A DNA stretch of 64,000 nt. Source: Pseudopithomyces maydicus (lineage: Eukaryota > Ascomycota > Dothideomycetes > Pleosporales > Didymosphaeriaceae). The DNA lies in the NCBI GenBank assembly GCA_026873275.1, contig JANTUC010000003.1, positions 682,001 through 746,000 of the forward strand. The letters run 5' to 3'. Under the pieces are notes generated by a model, which did not search any database, had not been told where the DNA came from, and saw only the letters and a list, made by a program, of their open reading frames with translations. The translations under genes were made by a program, and so were the position numbers. This document shows, in pieces, positions 10,496 through 21,629 of the stretch (position 1 is its first letter; every line of letters starts with the position of its first letter).

Positions 10496-12136
10496 TCACT
10501 CCCGCATGTTCACGACGCACCGAATGCAGTCTCCTGCCTTCATGTCCGAGAATGCCTGGTTGATCTTGTCGAGCGGTTGGCGATGTGTGATGAACTCGTC
10601 GACCTTGAGGTCGCCGTTCATGTAATCGGAGACGAGTCCAGGAAGTTGCGTGCGGCCCTTTACGCCGCCGAAGGCGCATCCTTTCCATACGCGGCCGGTG
10701 ACGAGTTGGAAGGCTAAGGCATATGTTAGTACCTACGAAAAATACGGTAACAATGAAAGAGGAAGGAAGTAAGACGTACGTCGTGTGGCGATCTCCTGTC
10801 CAGCGGCCGCAACACCAATGATGATGCTCTCTCCCCATCCCTTGTGGCATGCCTCGAGCGCAGCCCTCATAACGTTGACGTTGCCCGTGCAGTCGAATGT
10901 GTAGTCGCATCCACCATCAGTCATCTCGATGAGCTTCTCCTGGATGCTCTGTCCACTGAGCTTTGTCGGGTTGACGAAGTCGGTAGCACCGAACTTCTTG
11001 CTCCACTCCTCCTTGGTATCGTTGACATCGACAACAATGATCTTGCCTGCGCCGTTCTTCACGGCACCCTGAATGACCGACAGACCGACGCATCCAGCAC
11101 CGAAGACAGCAACGTTGGCGCCCTTCTCGATACCGCCCTTGCCTGCGGTGATGACGGCCGCACCATATCCGGTGGTGATACCACAGCCAAGCAAGCATGT
11201 GCGGTCCATGGGGGCCTTTTCTGTGATGGCGACGACGGAGATGTCTGCTACGACGGTGTACTGCGAAAAGGTGGAAGTACCCATGAAATGAAGGAGGTCT
11301 TTGCCCTTGCACTTGAAGCGCGAAGTACCGTCGGGCATGACACCCTTACCCTGGGTAGCACGGATCTTGCCGCAGAGGTTGGTCTTTCCAGACTTGCAGA
11401 ACTTGCATTCCTTGCATTCTGGAGTGCTGAGGGAGGTGTCAGAATTTCGCCAGGAACGAGGAAGCAGCAAAGGCTTACTATAGTGCGACAACGTGGTCGC
11501 CAGGCTTCACGTTGGTGACGCCCTCGCCAACAGACTCGACGATACCGGCACCCTCGTGACCAAGGACGATGGGGAAGGCGCCCTCGGGATCCTTGCCGGA
11601 TAGTGTGTAGGCATCTACGGCGGTCAGTGCTCGGTTCCGGCATTGAAGCAGCTTTGCAGCCAATGAGTCGAAAAAGGCAGAGATGACGTCTCGATTGGGA
11701 GGAACATACCGGTATGGCAAACACCAGTGTAGTAGATCTCGATGCGAACCTCGTGTGCTTGGGGCGGTGCCACCTCGATGTCCTCGATGGACAGGTCTTT
11801 GCCGGCCTCCCAGGCCACTGCCGCCTGCTCCCGGTCAGCTTCGCCGTATCCCTCTAATATCCGTACGCGCCAGGCAATGAAAACTGCCGCGTGTGGAGCT
11901 TGTATATCGATTTGCGGATCCGCACGCCCAGCCCCGCAATGGACTCAACGGCCTTGGCCGGCGAGGCCCAACGATGGAAACAGGATCGCGAAAGAAGCGC
12001 GTTGCAGCTTCCCCTCTTCGGTGACGTACCTTGCAAGTAATGGTCTATCTGGATTAGCAATGCTGCGATGGAAGGGTAAAGCTCGTCGCAAGCTTGGGCG
12101 GGGGAAGCTCACCTTTCCTACGGTGTCGGCAGACAT
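10496..12136 (-). CDS. SFA1: S-(hydroxymethyl)glutathione dehydrogenase (class III alcohol dehydrogenase)
   Basis: Minus-strand exons are 12136-12113, 12044-12030, 11824-11710, 11614-11479, 11426-10780 and 10713-10496, giving 384 residues. It oxidises S-hydroxymethylglutathione (formaldehyde plus glutathione) with NAD and reduces S-nitrosoglutathione in the cytosol. Visible marks are the catalytic zinc residues in GVCHTDAYTL and GHEGAG, the structural zinc lobe CKECKFCKSGKTNLC, the NAD fold VFGAGCVGLSVIQGA and DVNDTKEEW. Exon 2 is a 15-nt microexon coding TITCK, flanked by a 68-bp and a 205-bp intron with good splice sites; without it the conserved N-terminal strand is lost. The family is about 375-385 residues, so the gene is complete. 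Downstream neighbours do not suggest a cluster. Confidence 0.95.
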
Positions 12137-12774
12137 GGTGTGCGGACCGGGTGTGAAACGCGAAAATGGGTATATGAGCGAAGAGATAGAGAAAGATGGA
12201 GATCAGTTGCACAGGAAGAAGACGGCAGGCGAAGCTATATAAAGGGCGACTTGCTGGGGCGCGTCGTACTGTTTTATCACCCGTCTGGTGGGGTATGACG
12301 CCGGCACATTGCTACCCCTCATCGCGGCGATTGATCGGACCAAGCCCACCCAGCACGCCCCGTCGCAATCATTCTTCGCGCATTTCCAGGCAAATACTCG
12401 TGCAGAGCTCGGGAGAGCCTCGCATGGCATAGCGACGGCCGCCCGAGACGCGCGATTGGGTGGCCTGGACACGCGCCGCGGGGCATATTAACCTGTTGTG
12501 GGCGTCGAAGAGACGTCGGGATCCGCTACGGAAGGCATTGCCACATTTGGGTGAAGGTAACGGAACCGCAACCGTAGTGCCACGCCGAGCTGAGGAATCA
12601 AGAGCGTTCGAAAGGGCGGCATGGGAGATAAAGTAGGAGACTTTGATCTTGTCAACTAAAAACTGGGCTAGATATAGGAAAGAGCACCTTGATGGTACCT
12701 AGGTATAACAGGAAAAGGAAACAACGCCCAGAATGCACTCATCCCCGCCTATCCGCTAATGTCTTCATAATCAC
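12137..12774. promoter_or_regulatory. Promoter region of the formaldehyde dehydrogenase gene
   Basis: About 640 bp between the dehydrogenase ATG and the stop of the AhpC-type gene (both minus strand). A TATATA core at 12235-12241 lies about 100 bp upstream of the ATG and could be a TATA element. No other gene is supported. Confidence 0.45.
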
Positions 12775-13953
12775 TCAAGGTGTAACCTCAGCCTTCTCCT
12801 CGACCTTGTCCGCTGTCTTGCTCTCGTCCTTCTCCTTGGCGCCTTTGCTTTTGCTCCGCACCCGCCCCCAGCTGCTGCTCCTGTTCATGCCCTGTTCCTT
12901 CAGCGTCTTGACGCCGTGGCTCCACCGCTTCCTCAACGGCGTCTTCTTCGTCTCGAGCCCGAGCAGCTCCCTGAGCGACGAAACCTCCGCATGGTCCCTT
13001 GTGTTTCGCATGCGGTGTGCCCACACGCACTTTCCGTCCTCGAACAGGAATTCGCCACCCACCTGCTTGAAATCCCCGCCCTTCAGCGCATTGCTGCCTG
13101 TCTTCAAGCTCTGTACGATGGACTGCACCGATGTGAAGAACATGTTCGACTGTATGTATTCTGGCTTCTTGCCCATTTCGAGCGTGCGCGTCATGTTGAG
13201 CAGGTCATACAGTTTGCGCGTGGGGTCTGCGTAGATGGGGAACGGGCATTTTGTCGTCTCGGTGTACATCTCGATGAGCTCTGGCTTTCCGCATCCGATC
13301 ACTGTGATAAACGTCGGCTCGGGTAAAGCGAGGAGAGACTCGGGGGTTATCGATGCGGACAGTTCGCGCAGGTATTCCTGGCAGTTTCCGCAGAAGAAGT
13401 GCCTGATGAAGATTATGAGCTGGCGTGGTGCTACGCCTTTGCCGCGGTATACATCTTTGAATGGGCGCGATTCGCCGCTGGAGTCAAGGACCACAAGGTC
13501 GTCCACACGCTTCAAGTCCTTTTCCGAGGGTATATCATTGTTCACCTCCACGCTGCCCTCAAAATCCAGCTCGGGGTTCTCTAGCACAGGCGTGGTGCTC
13601 GAAGGTGAAAAGGGTGGCGACAAGGGCGCGTCGGTGGTTGTAGGGGACTTGACGGTCGCGCCCAAGCTGAGGGTCGCATCGGTCGAGCTGCGCGGCTTCG
13701 CTTCTGGTAGAGCTGCAAGCTTTGGATCGAGCGTGAGGGATGTATTGCGCTTGTGAGTGCTTTGATTGCTCCCGGGCGCGAGTTTGGGGTTCAGAGAGAG
13801 GACTGGCGGCGGCGAAGACGGTGATGTGGCCGACTTGGTCGAGGAAAGCGTGTCCGTCGCTCGAGCATGCTGGGGATCTGTTTCCAGCGCAGCGATCTCG
13901 CTGCCGGTTGTCGCCGTGGGGTCGACTAACGTAGATATCGCAGCCGTCTCCAT
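12775..13953 (-). CDS. AhpC/TSA-type thioredoxin-fold protein (AAED1/PXL2-like)
   Basis: Intronless, 392 residues. The first 130 or so are Ser/Thr/Pro-rich and probably disordered. The central domain (about 145-300) has the PRQLIIFIRHFFCGNCQEYL signature, a CxxC in the position of the peroxiredoxin active-site loop, then FITVIGCGKPELIEMY and FPIYADPTRKLYDLLNM, the typical layout of the AhpC-TSA_2 family. This family lacks a clear resolving-cysteine scheme; a redox role is inference. The C-terminus is strongly charged, ending in a Lys/Glu-rich stretch (KSKGAKEKDESKTADKVEEK) that could be a coiled coil. Start is the first ATG at 13953. Confidence 0.85.
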   Translation of the reverse strand: METAAISTLVDPTATTGSEIAALETDPQHARATDTLSSTKSATSPSSPPPVLSLNPKLAPGSNQSTHKRNTSLTLDPKLAALPEAKPRSSTDATLSLGATVKSPTTTDAPLSPPFSPSSTTPVLENPELDFEGSVEVNNDIPSEKDLKRVDDLVVLDSSGESRPFKDVYRGKGVAPRQLIIFIRHFFCGNCQEYLRELSASITPESLLALPEPTFITVIGCGKPELIEMYTETTKCPFPIYADPTRKLYDLLNMTRTLEMGKKPEYIQSNMFFTSVQSIVQSLKTGSNALKGGDFKQVGGEFLFEDGKCVWAHRMRNTRDHAEVSSLRELLGLETKKTPLRKRWSHGVKTLKEQGMNRSSSWGRVRSKSKGAKEKDESKTADKVEEKAEVTP

Positions 13954-14703
13954 GGTTGTCTGTGTGTGAAGGTAAGAGTGTCCAGGTTTCGCAGCTTGAC
14001 TTCAGCTCTTCGGCGGCTATTTCAGGAAGGTGGGTGCTCAGTGAGGCGCAGCAAACCGCTATATTTTCCCAATGACGCCGTGTAACGGTCAAGTCAGACT
14101 TCAAGTTCGTATAGACGGCGATATTCGCGGTAGTATCAGAATACTATATTCTTTCGCAGACGCGAAGGAAGCCCACTAAATAAAAGCGCGCGCGGCGGGT
14201 TTCAGGGTTTCAACCTCCCTCAGACGCAGGGACCTGCGTCGACGTCAGTGGCTCAGGAGGGCAGTGACTGTCGCTTGTTCCTGAATCTTGATCCACCCCT
14301 GTCTCACAGGCTTGCGGCTCTTTTTGCGCGCGTACCAACATGCCCACCATTGCCTGATCGTCTTGGCGTACGTAGTGTGTGAGGCCTAGCCCTCTGACAG
14401 CATTGGAGGTGGTGCTCCGCGTGTTCGTGTTGGTCAGACGCTTCAGCTGTGTCTCAACTCGGAACACTGTCAACTCTAACAAGCCTCAGGGTCTTCGGAT
14501 TATGCCGGAAGAGGACTAGCTCGGGGAAACAGATGCCTGAATCACGCATCTCCATTATCTGCATCCTCCCTCACACTAATGGATTTTCCTGTGGGTACTG
14601 CCTAAATCATCCCGAACACACTCTATTTGAGTCAGGCCCACCCAGATCGTCCAACCCTGTGTCGGTAGCATAGCGATCTCCATTCAGCACCATGTTTCCT
14701 CCT
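13954..14703. other. Intergenic; possible unmodelled small coding segment
   Basis: On the minus strand, 14482-14210 stays open for 90 codons but starts with a non-ATG codon. A short ATG frame (MQIMEMRDSG) overlaps its upstream end. Neither resembles a family I know. Otherwise this is the upstream region of the AhpC-type gene. Confidence 0.35.
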
Positions 14704-15794
14704 TCAGATATCGACATCCATCTCCGATTTCTTCGCCTCCTTCTCCTCCACCTTCTTTGCCGCTTTGAATTTTCCACGCAATCGCTTGAGAGTGTCTTTG
14801 TACTTCTCATACTCTGGAGAGTCCTCACCCTGGCAGTCGCGTTTGATGCGGAGTGCATTCGCTGCCATATCCTGACCATGCGTGAAATCCTCCATGAACT
14901 CACAGGCCAAAGCAAGGTCCATGTATCTGCCAAATGTCAGCCGAATCTGCCTTTCGCTAAACCACTCTGTATGACTTGCATGTTCGCCAATCTCATCGAG
15001 TAGTCGCCGATTTCCAGGTGCAGCAACGCCAACTCAAGCAGCTGGTGGACAAAATCTGGCTCCCTCACACCCAGCTCCAGATTTGGGCCACGCAAGTAGC
15101 TGGTGATCTGCTCCAACTCCTTGATACGGTATCTCCGATCGACGCTCTGGCTTGCGAGGCCTTCGGGGTCGCCTTCGTCTTGGGCGCATACCTCACAGTC
15201 GCAAACGAATCCATAGTGCTTTAACTCCCAGGCCCGCAGTGTCTTTTCGTGCGTCATATCGCAGTATGACAGAAGGATCTCGTCGTCTTTCTTCACGTCG
15301 TGGATGATATGGATTGTCTCTCGCTCGATGTTTGCGTTCCAGTTGAAGTTGGCATTTGGATGACAGCTGTGATTGAAGCGTGCTGCATTTAGGAAGATGC
15401 CGGCACCCGTGCCCATCTCCATACAATTATTCTGGAAGATGCTCAGTAGAGACGGCTCCTTGCCAGTACGAGCCTCATGCTGCTGCTTAATCCGTTCGAC
15501 CTCACGACCCGTCACACTCTCGTGGATCTTGCTGGGCCACATCTTCGGGTCCTGGCCGTGCGCGGAAGCCAGGCTCCAATATACTTTCTGGTCATCTTCG
15601 GAGAGCTTCGCAAAAGCCTCCTCGATATCTTCCTTGAGGTAATGACCTTTTGTGATATGTAGCATAGAGCGATCGCTGAGGATGCGCGTGCCACGCTTGA
15701 GATCTTGTTTTGCAAAACAGCCGTAGCCTTTGCCAGGCACAGCGCGGACCTCATAAAACTCGTTGTCTGGGCACACAGTCAGCGGGCTGTTCAT
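14704..15794 (-). CDS. SET-domain lysine methyltransferase-like protein (frame-broken)
   Basis: The SET core is read from the ATG at 15794: VRAVPGKGYGCFAKQDLKRG at the start, FNHSCHPNANFNWN (the NHSCxPN SAM/lysine motif), DDEILLSYCD, and a post-SET cysteine pair in FVCDCEVCAQD. This is the SMYD/SET5-like arrangement without a visible MYND finger. The C-terminal helical part (LTFGRYMDLALACEFMEDF, then GEDSPEYEKYKDTL) is in a different frame from the SET domain; the frame changes between 15033 and 14937. No GT-AG intron I tested fixes this, so an indel is suspected. The C-terminus ends in a Lys/Glu-rich tail and EMDVDI. A better N-terminus (MSTEVAADNVPVAPAQ from the ATG at 15898) would need a 37-bp intron. 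Substrate unknown. Confidence 0.78.
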
Positions 15795-16145
15795 TGGGCG
15801 ATCTCTATGCTGCGAGGAAACTTCATTTGACTTGTGTACCTTGGGCTGGTGCCACAGGCACGTTGTCTGCGGCGACTTCGGTTGACATGGCGAGGTGTTT
15901 AGCTGCAGGCATGTGTATACAGCGAGGCAACTTTGAGATAGGTCGCTCAAATTTGTTGATGGGTTCACATAAATTGTATTTACTGAAGTGGCTATGTACA
16001 AGCGATAATTCGCAATTTTACGGAAGGCGGCCGCAAAGGTGAAGGGGAAGGGCAAACGGCCGCGCCTTCCTTACCTGAGATAGCTGCACAAATATTGCAA
16101 ATCTCTCTCTCCTGGACCGCCCGCTACTTTTTCCCGAGAAACATA
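15795..16145. other. Upstream region of the SET gene
   Basis: Contains the alternative ATG at 15898 on the minus strand and leads into the 3' end of the carboxylesterase gene. No separate gene seen. Confidence 0.4.
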
Positions 16146-17954
16146 CTATCGACCATAAGTGTCAAAGTTGTGGGCGTTGATGAGCTCCATCCCTTCCTTG
16201 CGGTACGTATCAGGCTCAGCATGGCTCGTTACATTCACATCGAATACATAATCCAGTGGGTTGTTCACGTCATACAATGGCCAGTCTTCTTCTGTCCCGT
16301 TCCAAGCGGCCACTGACTTCCAGGAGTTCGGGTCCAGATCGTGGAAGAAGCTGATCCAGCTGCTGTCCATCAGCTTGGCGAGATCAATGTAGTTTTGGCC
16401 TTTGCCGGTGAAGGGCGGCGTCGCAGCAGGAACGTAGCCAGTTCCTTCGATATTGTTGAAGACGAAGGCAACCTCTTGAAAGTGAGTCGCGCCAATCTGA
16501 GGGGGAACGCCAGCTGGAATGGCGTTGAAACGGTAGCAGTACGTCGAAATGTTGGCAGCTGCCCATGTCTCACATGTCTTCCTGCGGTTGGCAATGAAAT
16601 TGTAGTCTCCAAAGTAAGATGCGGAACGGCGGAACTGTGAGCCAAACGGAGGACCGGGGCGAGCATCTCCCATGTTGGCAATAACGTTGACCGATAGATC
16701 ATCTGGGTATGCCTCGAGGAGCTGTGTAGCAAGCTCATCAGAAACGGGAGCACGGGTTTGTATCGCAGCGCGGAAGTTCTCAGTGCTGTTGATGCCTTGC
16801 GGGCTGAATGCAGACCCCTCATCCGAGTTGGCACCATCAATGATTGGAACTTTGACGAACCGGCCATCGGCAAGTTGCTTCGAGCCATAATCTGCGACGA
16901 TGTCACAGTCCTTGAAAGGCCAGAACTGAGCCAGTGTGGTGTTCATGGACGCGCTGGTCGAGTTGATCGCGGTGTTTAGCTCTCCCGCCGACAAGTCGCG
17001 CAGACACTGGAGGTTGTCGCACTCTGTTCTCGCAAGGAGCTCAGTGAACATTTTCTCGTTATCCAGTGGCTCGTTGAGCTTCCCGAAGAAGATAGGGTTG
17101 CCGCTCTCCATAGCGGCACCACGGAATAATTTATCGTCGCGTCCGTTATAGGCAGTAAGGTGGAAGCCAACAGATGCGCCACCAGCGCTCTCACCGAAGA
17201 TCGTGACTTTCTCCTTGTCACCTGTAATTATCATTAGTAGTTGAAACATATTGACCTTGGTACAACTTACCGCCGAAAGCTTCAATGTTCTCTTGTACCC
17301 AATGCAAAGCGAGACGCTGATCCCTCAAACCGGCATTGGTGCTACCTTCGTCTACAATCTCCTGTGTGCCACTCAAGAATCCCCAGGCACTTAAACGATA
17401 ATTGATGGTCACCCCAATGATAGGCTTTCCGATTTCGACCGAGTTCTGAACCATGTAGGACATGTTGTATCGTCCGTCAACGCCCGAACCTTGGAAGAAG
17501 CCTCCACCATGTATCCAGAAGGCTACGGGTAGTGTCTGATTCTCATACCCAGCAGGGCGAATTACATTCAGGTACAAGCAGTCCTCCGAGACCTCATAGT
17601 TCCATTGGTCAGAACCATAGCCATAGCACTTCAAGCTCCGTTAGAATATTACAAGTTCAGCAAGTGCAAAATACATACTGCCTTAGAGTACTGTGTCGCC
17701 TGCTTCTCGTCCGTCCAACTCTCATTCAAGCTCACTGGGTTTTTAAACCTCAGATCACCCACAGGAGGTTGCGCATACGGAATACCGAGGAAGAAATCCT
17801 GATTGTACTGAGAGGAGTGTACACCAACGTATGTGCCGTTCTTCAACTCAGCAGCCGGAGCTGCCTCTGAAGAATCACAATCTTTAGACTTGACGGGCAC
17901 CGCAACGGATGCACCGACCAACAGACCAAGGGCCAAAGCTGAAGTGCGCAGCAT
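16146..17954 (-). CDS. Secreted type-B carboxylesterase/lipase
   Basis: Exons 17954-17679, 17628-17271 and 17221-16146 code for 569 residues. The 50-bp and 49-bp introns use GTATGT and GTAAGT donors. A signal peptide is clear (MLRTSALALGLLVGASVAVP). Family signatures are EDCLYLNVIRP, the oxyanion-hole HGGGF, the nucleophile elbow FGESAGG, the acidic residue in DGANSDEGSAF and the probable catalytic His in GATHFQEVAFVF. The length is normal for the family. Several NxS/T sites suggest glycosylation. It hydrolyses ester bonds outside the cell; the natural ester is not predictable. Start was chosen at the ATG that begins the signal peptide, since the frame upstream lacks another ATG. Confidence 0.92.
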
Positions 17955-19815
17955 ATTGTCGATTGAGGAACAACGAAGCTCGAAAACCTGAGGCTTCAAA
18001 TCGTGAGATCAACGACCCTTCATATACCTCTACACCCCTCATGGGACTACCTAAACAAGGCTGGTCCCTACAGCGCGACCGAGGTATTTCAAGGTGCTCC
18101 TTGCAATGATGAATGGCGCTTGCCCTGTACCTAGCATTTTGCTTCAGACCGACGTCGGTGCTTGCCCTTTTGGCAACAATTGCCCAGTCCGGAAGACCCA
18201 AAATTTTGCGTAGTTCAGTATAGTCGCCGTGACTAGCGTCACGCCGCATGAAATAGCCTTGTCTATAAGACGGCCTAAGAGGCCGCGCCGTTGCCCGTGG
18301 AACGGCCAACATCTCCCACAATTGCTTGTTTCCTACGCAAACTCTTTTCTAAAGATGCAATGGTTGCTCCAGATCGTCCTATCCGAGTCGGTATGTTGGA
18401 ATAGGATTTGCGACAGGCTCAACCTTAATCGCACGAGAGAGATTCTAGAGATCATGACTCGAATAGGGCGGGAAGTTCTGGGTGGCCCAGTGACCCACCA
18501 TTTCTGCCAGGCTTCTCCAACTTTCCCGATGTTAATCCGGGGGGCGTGCATTACGTAGTGCGTCTTTTGAACCAGGCGGGGATTAGGTTTGAAATTGCGG
18601 GGTGGAGTAACCCTGGCACGGCAGTTGGAAGCGGGTCATGAACATCATTAATGCCGAATTTCATGGTTGATTGCTTCCGAGATGGAAGATCTGATGTAGT
18701 GGTTGAGAAGTTGCTCCGAGGACGTGGATGGAAGCTAGTTTACAATGTTCATCACGAAACACGATGCAACACGACGAAGAGATTAACGTGGGGGTGAGAC
18801 TCCTCAAAGCTTAACCCAAGAGGGTATAGCAGCGGATACGGGAGACGCCTCCCGAACATGCGACATACCAAACCCATTCTTTAACGTTCAGACTTCCTGT
18901 ACATTGGCACGCCTTAGGTCATTGTAGATGGTTTCCAGTGGAATGTCACTGGTGATAAGAGTGTAGGATACTTTAGTCTACGCCTTGGTTCCAAATCAGT
19001 CTTTAGTAAAAGTGTCGCAAAGGCCTGAGGCCGCCGGTGGACATAAATACCCAAGAGCTGCGAAACCATGGCTCCATGTTTCAACTTTAATGGAACATTC
19101 CATAGCTGTTCAAAGTAGACAAGTCTTTCGATAGCTGTCTGTGAGTTCGACAAGAAAACCATTTTCGAAGTCTTTACTATACTTGATGTAACTAGAATTA
19201 ATTGCTGTGTATTTTAGTAAGTCAGATTAACAGAAGTGTATGACAACTGTCAGCTATTACATTTAGTCATCTTTAACAACATGAGAACCACAAAATGACG
19301 AACAGATTCTGCTAACAAGATGTGGGACAATGTGGCAAGATGACCCTGAAAGAGTTTATCCTTTACTTGTCTGCGTCCACAACTGTGGTGTTGTTCGATC
19401 TACGAACCCTAAGCGAACTCATGATAGAGCACTACCCCCGGACCTTTCCCACGTGATTATCCAAAACTGGCAAAAAAACCGAGCTGCCAAACTGAAGAAC
19501 AACAAAAAACCCGAGCATCCATGGGGACCGCATATTACCCAGTGGCAAGTGATGGCTGACAAGTCCAACAACGGTTGGGGGAAGGATGCGGGGACCGGCA
19601 CCTCTACGAGCTGTTCAAGTGGAACCGACTCTTGCAGCACCAATCAGAGCGCGCGTTCTGCCCTCCATGAGTCGTGCGCGATGCCCTGCACCACAAGCTT
19701 TCCCTACGAAGGCTAAGGCTTGCTGAGGCCGCTCTTGAATTTTCGGTTGCTTCGCTTGCCTCCTTTTCCATTCTCACTGTGCGATTTTTCTCGCCGCATA
19801 GAAAAGCATTGCAAG
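17955..19815. promoter_or_regulatory. Long divergent intergenic region between carboxylesterase and permease
   Basis: About 1.86 kb with both flanking genes pointing outward, so it carries both promoters. Two unsupported ATG frames exist: 82 codons on the minus strand (19162-18914) and 128 codons on the plus strand (19330-19716). The latter ends about 100 bp before the permease start and could be leader sequence. I recognise no family in either. Confidence 0.45.
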
Positions 19816-21484
19816 ATGTCTAAACATGAGGACATGGACGTTGGTGGAGAGAAGAACTTGGAGAAACTGAATGTGGGTCCTGGCGACGATTCAGGCTGGG
19901 TCGGACCGCTCTCTTAACACAAACTACAGGGAAACCAACGGGTTGACACATTGGAAGATTGTTTCGACCCCATTGCGGAAAAAAAGTTGGTCTGGAAGCA
20001 AGATTTGCGGATTGTCCCTCTGGCAGCAGCGATTTACCTTCTCTGCTATCTAGATCGAAGCAATATTGGTAAGTCCTACATCAGACCGCAGCCTGATGTG
20101 CCGGGGGTGAAGACGGCGGTTGCATTCGGTTAATGTATGCGCTTTCGAGTCATGCCCGGCTACTCTGGCAGTGTTCTAAGGTGATAGTTTACATTCATGA
20201 TACTTTTACTGACAGCAAATAGGCAATGCGAAAACGCTGAACGCTAGCCAGGGTGAATCCCTTCTCCAGCAGACCAACATGACAAACTTCCAATTCACAA
20301 TAGCTCTCATGGTCTTCCTGGTCGCCTACGCTGTATTCGAGGTGCCATCTAACTATTTTCTGAAGAAATGCAAACCAAGCCGCTGGATTGCATTTCTCAT
20401 GTTTTCCTGGGGCGCTTGCACAGTTGGATTGGGTGGTGCACAAAATTATGCAACTGTTACCGCGGTTCGTTTCCTTCTTGGTATGTTTGAAGCTGGTCTT
20501 TTCCCAGGGTTGGTATACTACCTTACCTTCTGGTACCCAGCCAAAGAGCGCTCTATGCGTGTGGCAATCATTCTTGCTTCTGCCACTTTAGCAGGCGCAT
20601 TTGGAGGCGCTATTGCATACGGTGTAGGCCACATGAAGATGGTACAGGGTCTGGCTGCATGGCGGTGGCTTTTCATCCTGGAGGGTATACCATCTTGCGT
20701 CTCTTCGGTTGCAGTCTGGTTCTTCCTGCCGGACTACCCCGAGGAGGCAAGCTGGCTCACTACTCCAGAACGCGAGCTCGCTATCGCGCGTCTTGAGAAG
20801 GAGGGTTCGAAAGGCGACGCCCCCTCGTTGACTTGGGAGACTGCAAAGACTACCATTTTGGATGGACGTCTCTGGATTCATTACATCATCTACTTCGGGA
20901 TCTCCGCACCGTTCAGCTCCCTGTCGCTTTTCACACCAACAATCACCGCTGGACTGGGCTATGAGAATTTGCAGGCCCAACTTATGACCATTCCACCCTA
21001 TGCTGTTGCATATGTAGTCAGTATAGTGACCGCCTGGTCATCTGATCGTTTCAACGCCCGCGCCCTGCACTCCGCTGTTCTTTCCACAGTCGGTGCAGTT
21101 GGCTTCCTTGCATCTGCATTGCTCCCTGCAGACAGCTATCATGCTCGTTACGGCTGTCTCATTGTCGCAGCTAGTGGTGCTTTCTCCTGCATTCCCCCTT
21201 TGCTTGGTTGGTTGAGCAGCAATATGCACACTACAGCTGCGGCGGGTCTTGCAATCGCCTTGAACGTTTCCTGGGGTGCGCCTGGACAGATTGTAGGAGT
21301 ATGGATCTACAAGGCGAACGAAAAGGAGAAAGGATACCCAACTGGGCATTGGACAAACTTTGCTATGCTGCTCATGGTTGCTGTCGGATGCGTTGGTTTG
21401 AGGTTTTACTACCAGTGGCGGAACAAGAGAATGAGGAGCCTGGAGCCTGGAGCGGCCGGCGTGATCAGAGAGTTCAGCTATTAG
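19816..21484 (+). CDS. MFS permease, Dal5/Tna1 (anion:cation symporter) type
   Basis: Exons 19816-19872, 19930-20068 and 20223-21484 encode 485 residues. Intron 1 (57 bp) starts GTGGGT; intron 2 (154 bp) starts GTAAGT, and its exact acceptor is slightly uncertain. Family marks are CYLDRSNIGNAKTLN in helix 1, VPSNYFLKKCKPSRWIAF, RFLLGMFEAGLFPGLVYYLT and WRWLFILEGIPS. These match nicotinate/allantoate-type permeases such as Tna1; the substrate is inferred only to be a small organic anion. Twelve helices are visible. It lies between two secreted esterases, the carboxylesterase (divergent) and the cutinase-family gene (convergent), which would suit uptake of hydrolysis products, but this is conjecture. 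It is clearly a different paralogue from the permease at 1882-3526. Confidence 0.9.
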
Positions 21485-21629
21485 TTTGAACAGTACTAAA
21501 GACAAGAAAGACGAACAACATCATTGGATATATAGCTACTTCTAATAATTCTAAAAAGAGAAGGTTACGCCACGGGCGATCATAGACGGTACATTCGTTA
21601 GGAAATCATCTTAGCTACGAGCTGCCCAA

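Noticed and set aside
10844..11518. 224-codon plus-strand frame
   Set aside because: Antisense to the strongly conserved dehydrogenase exon.
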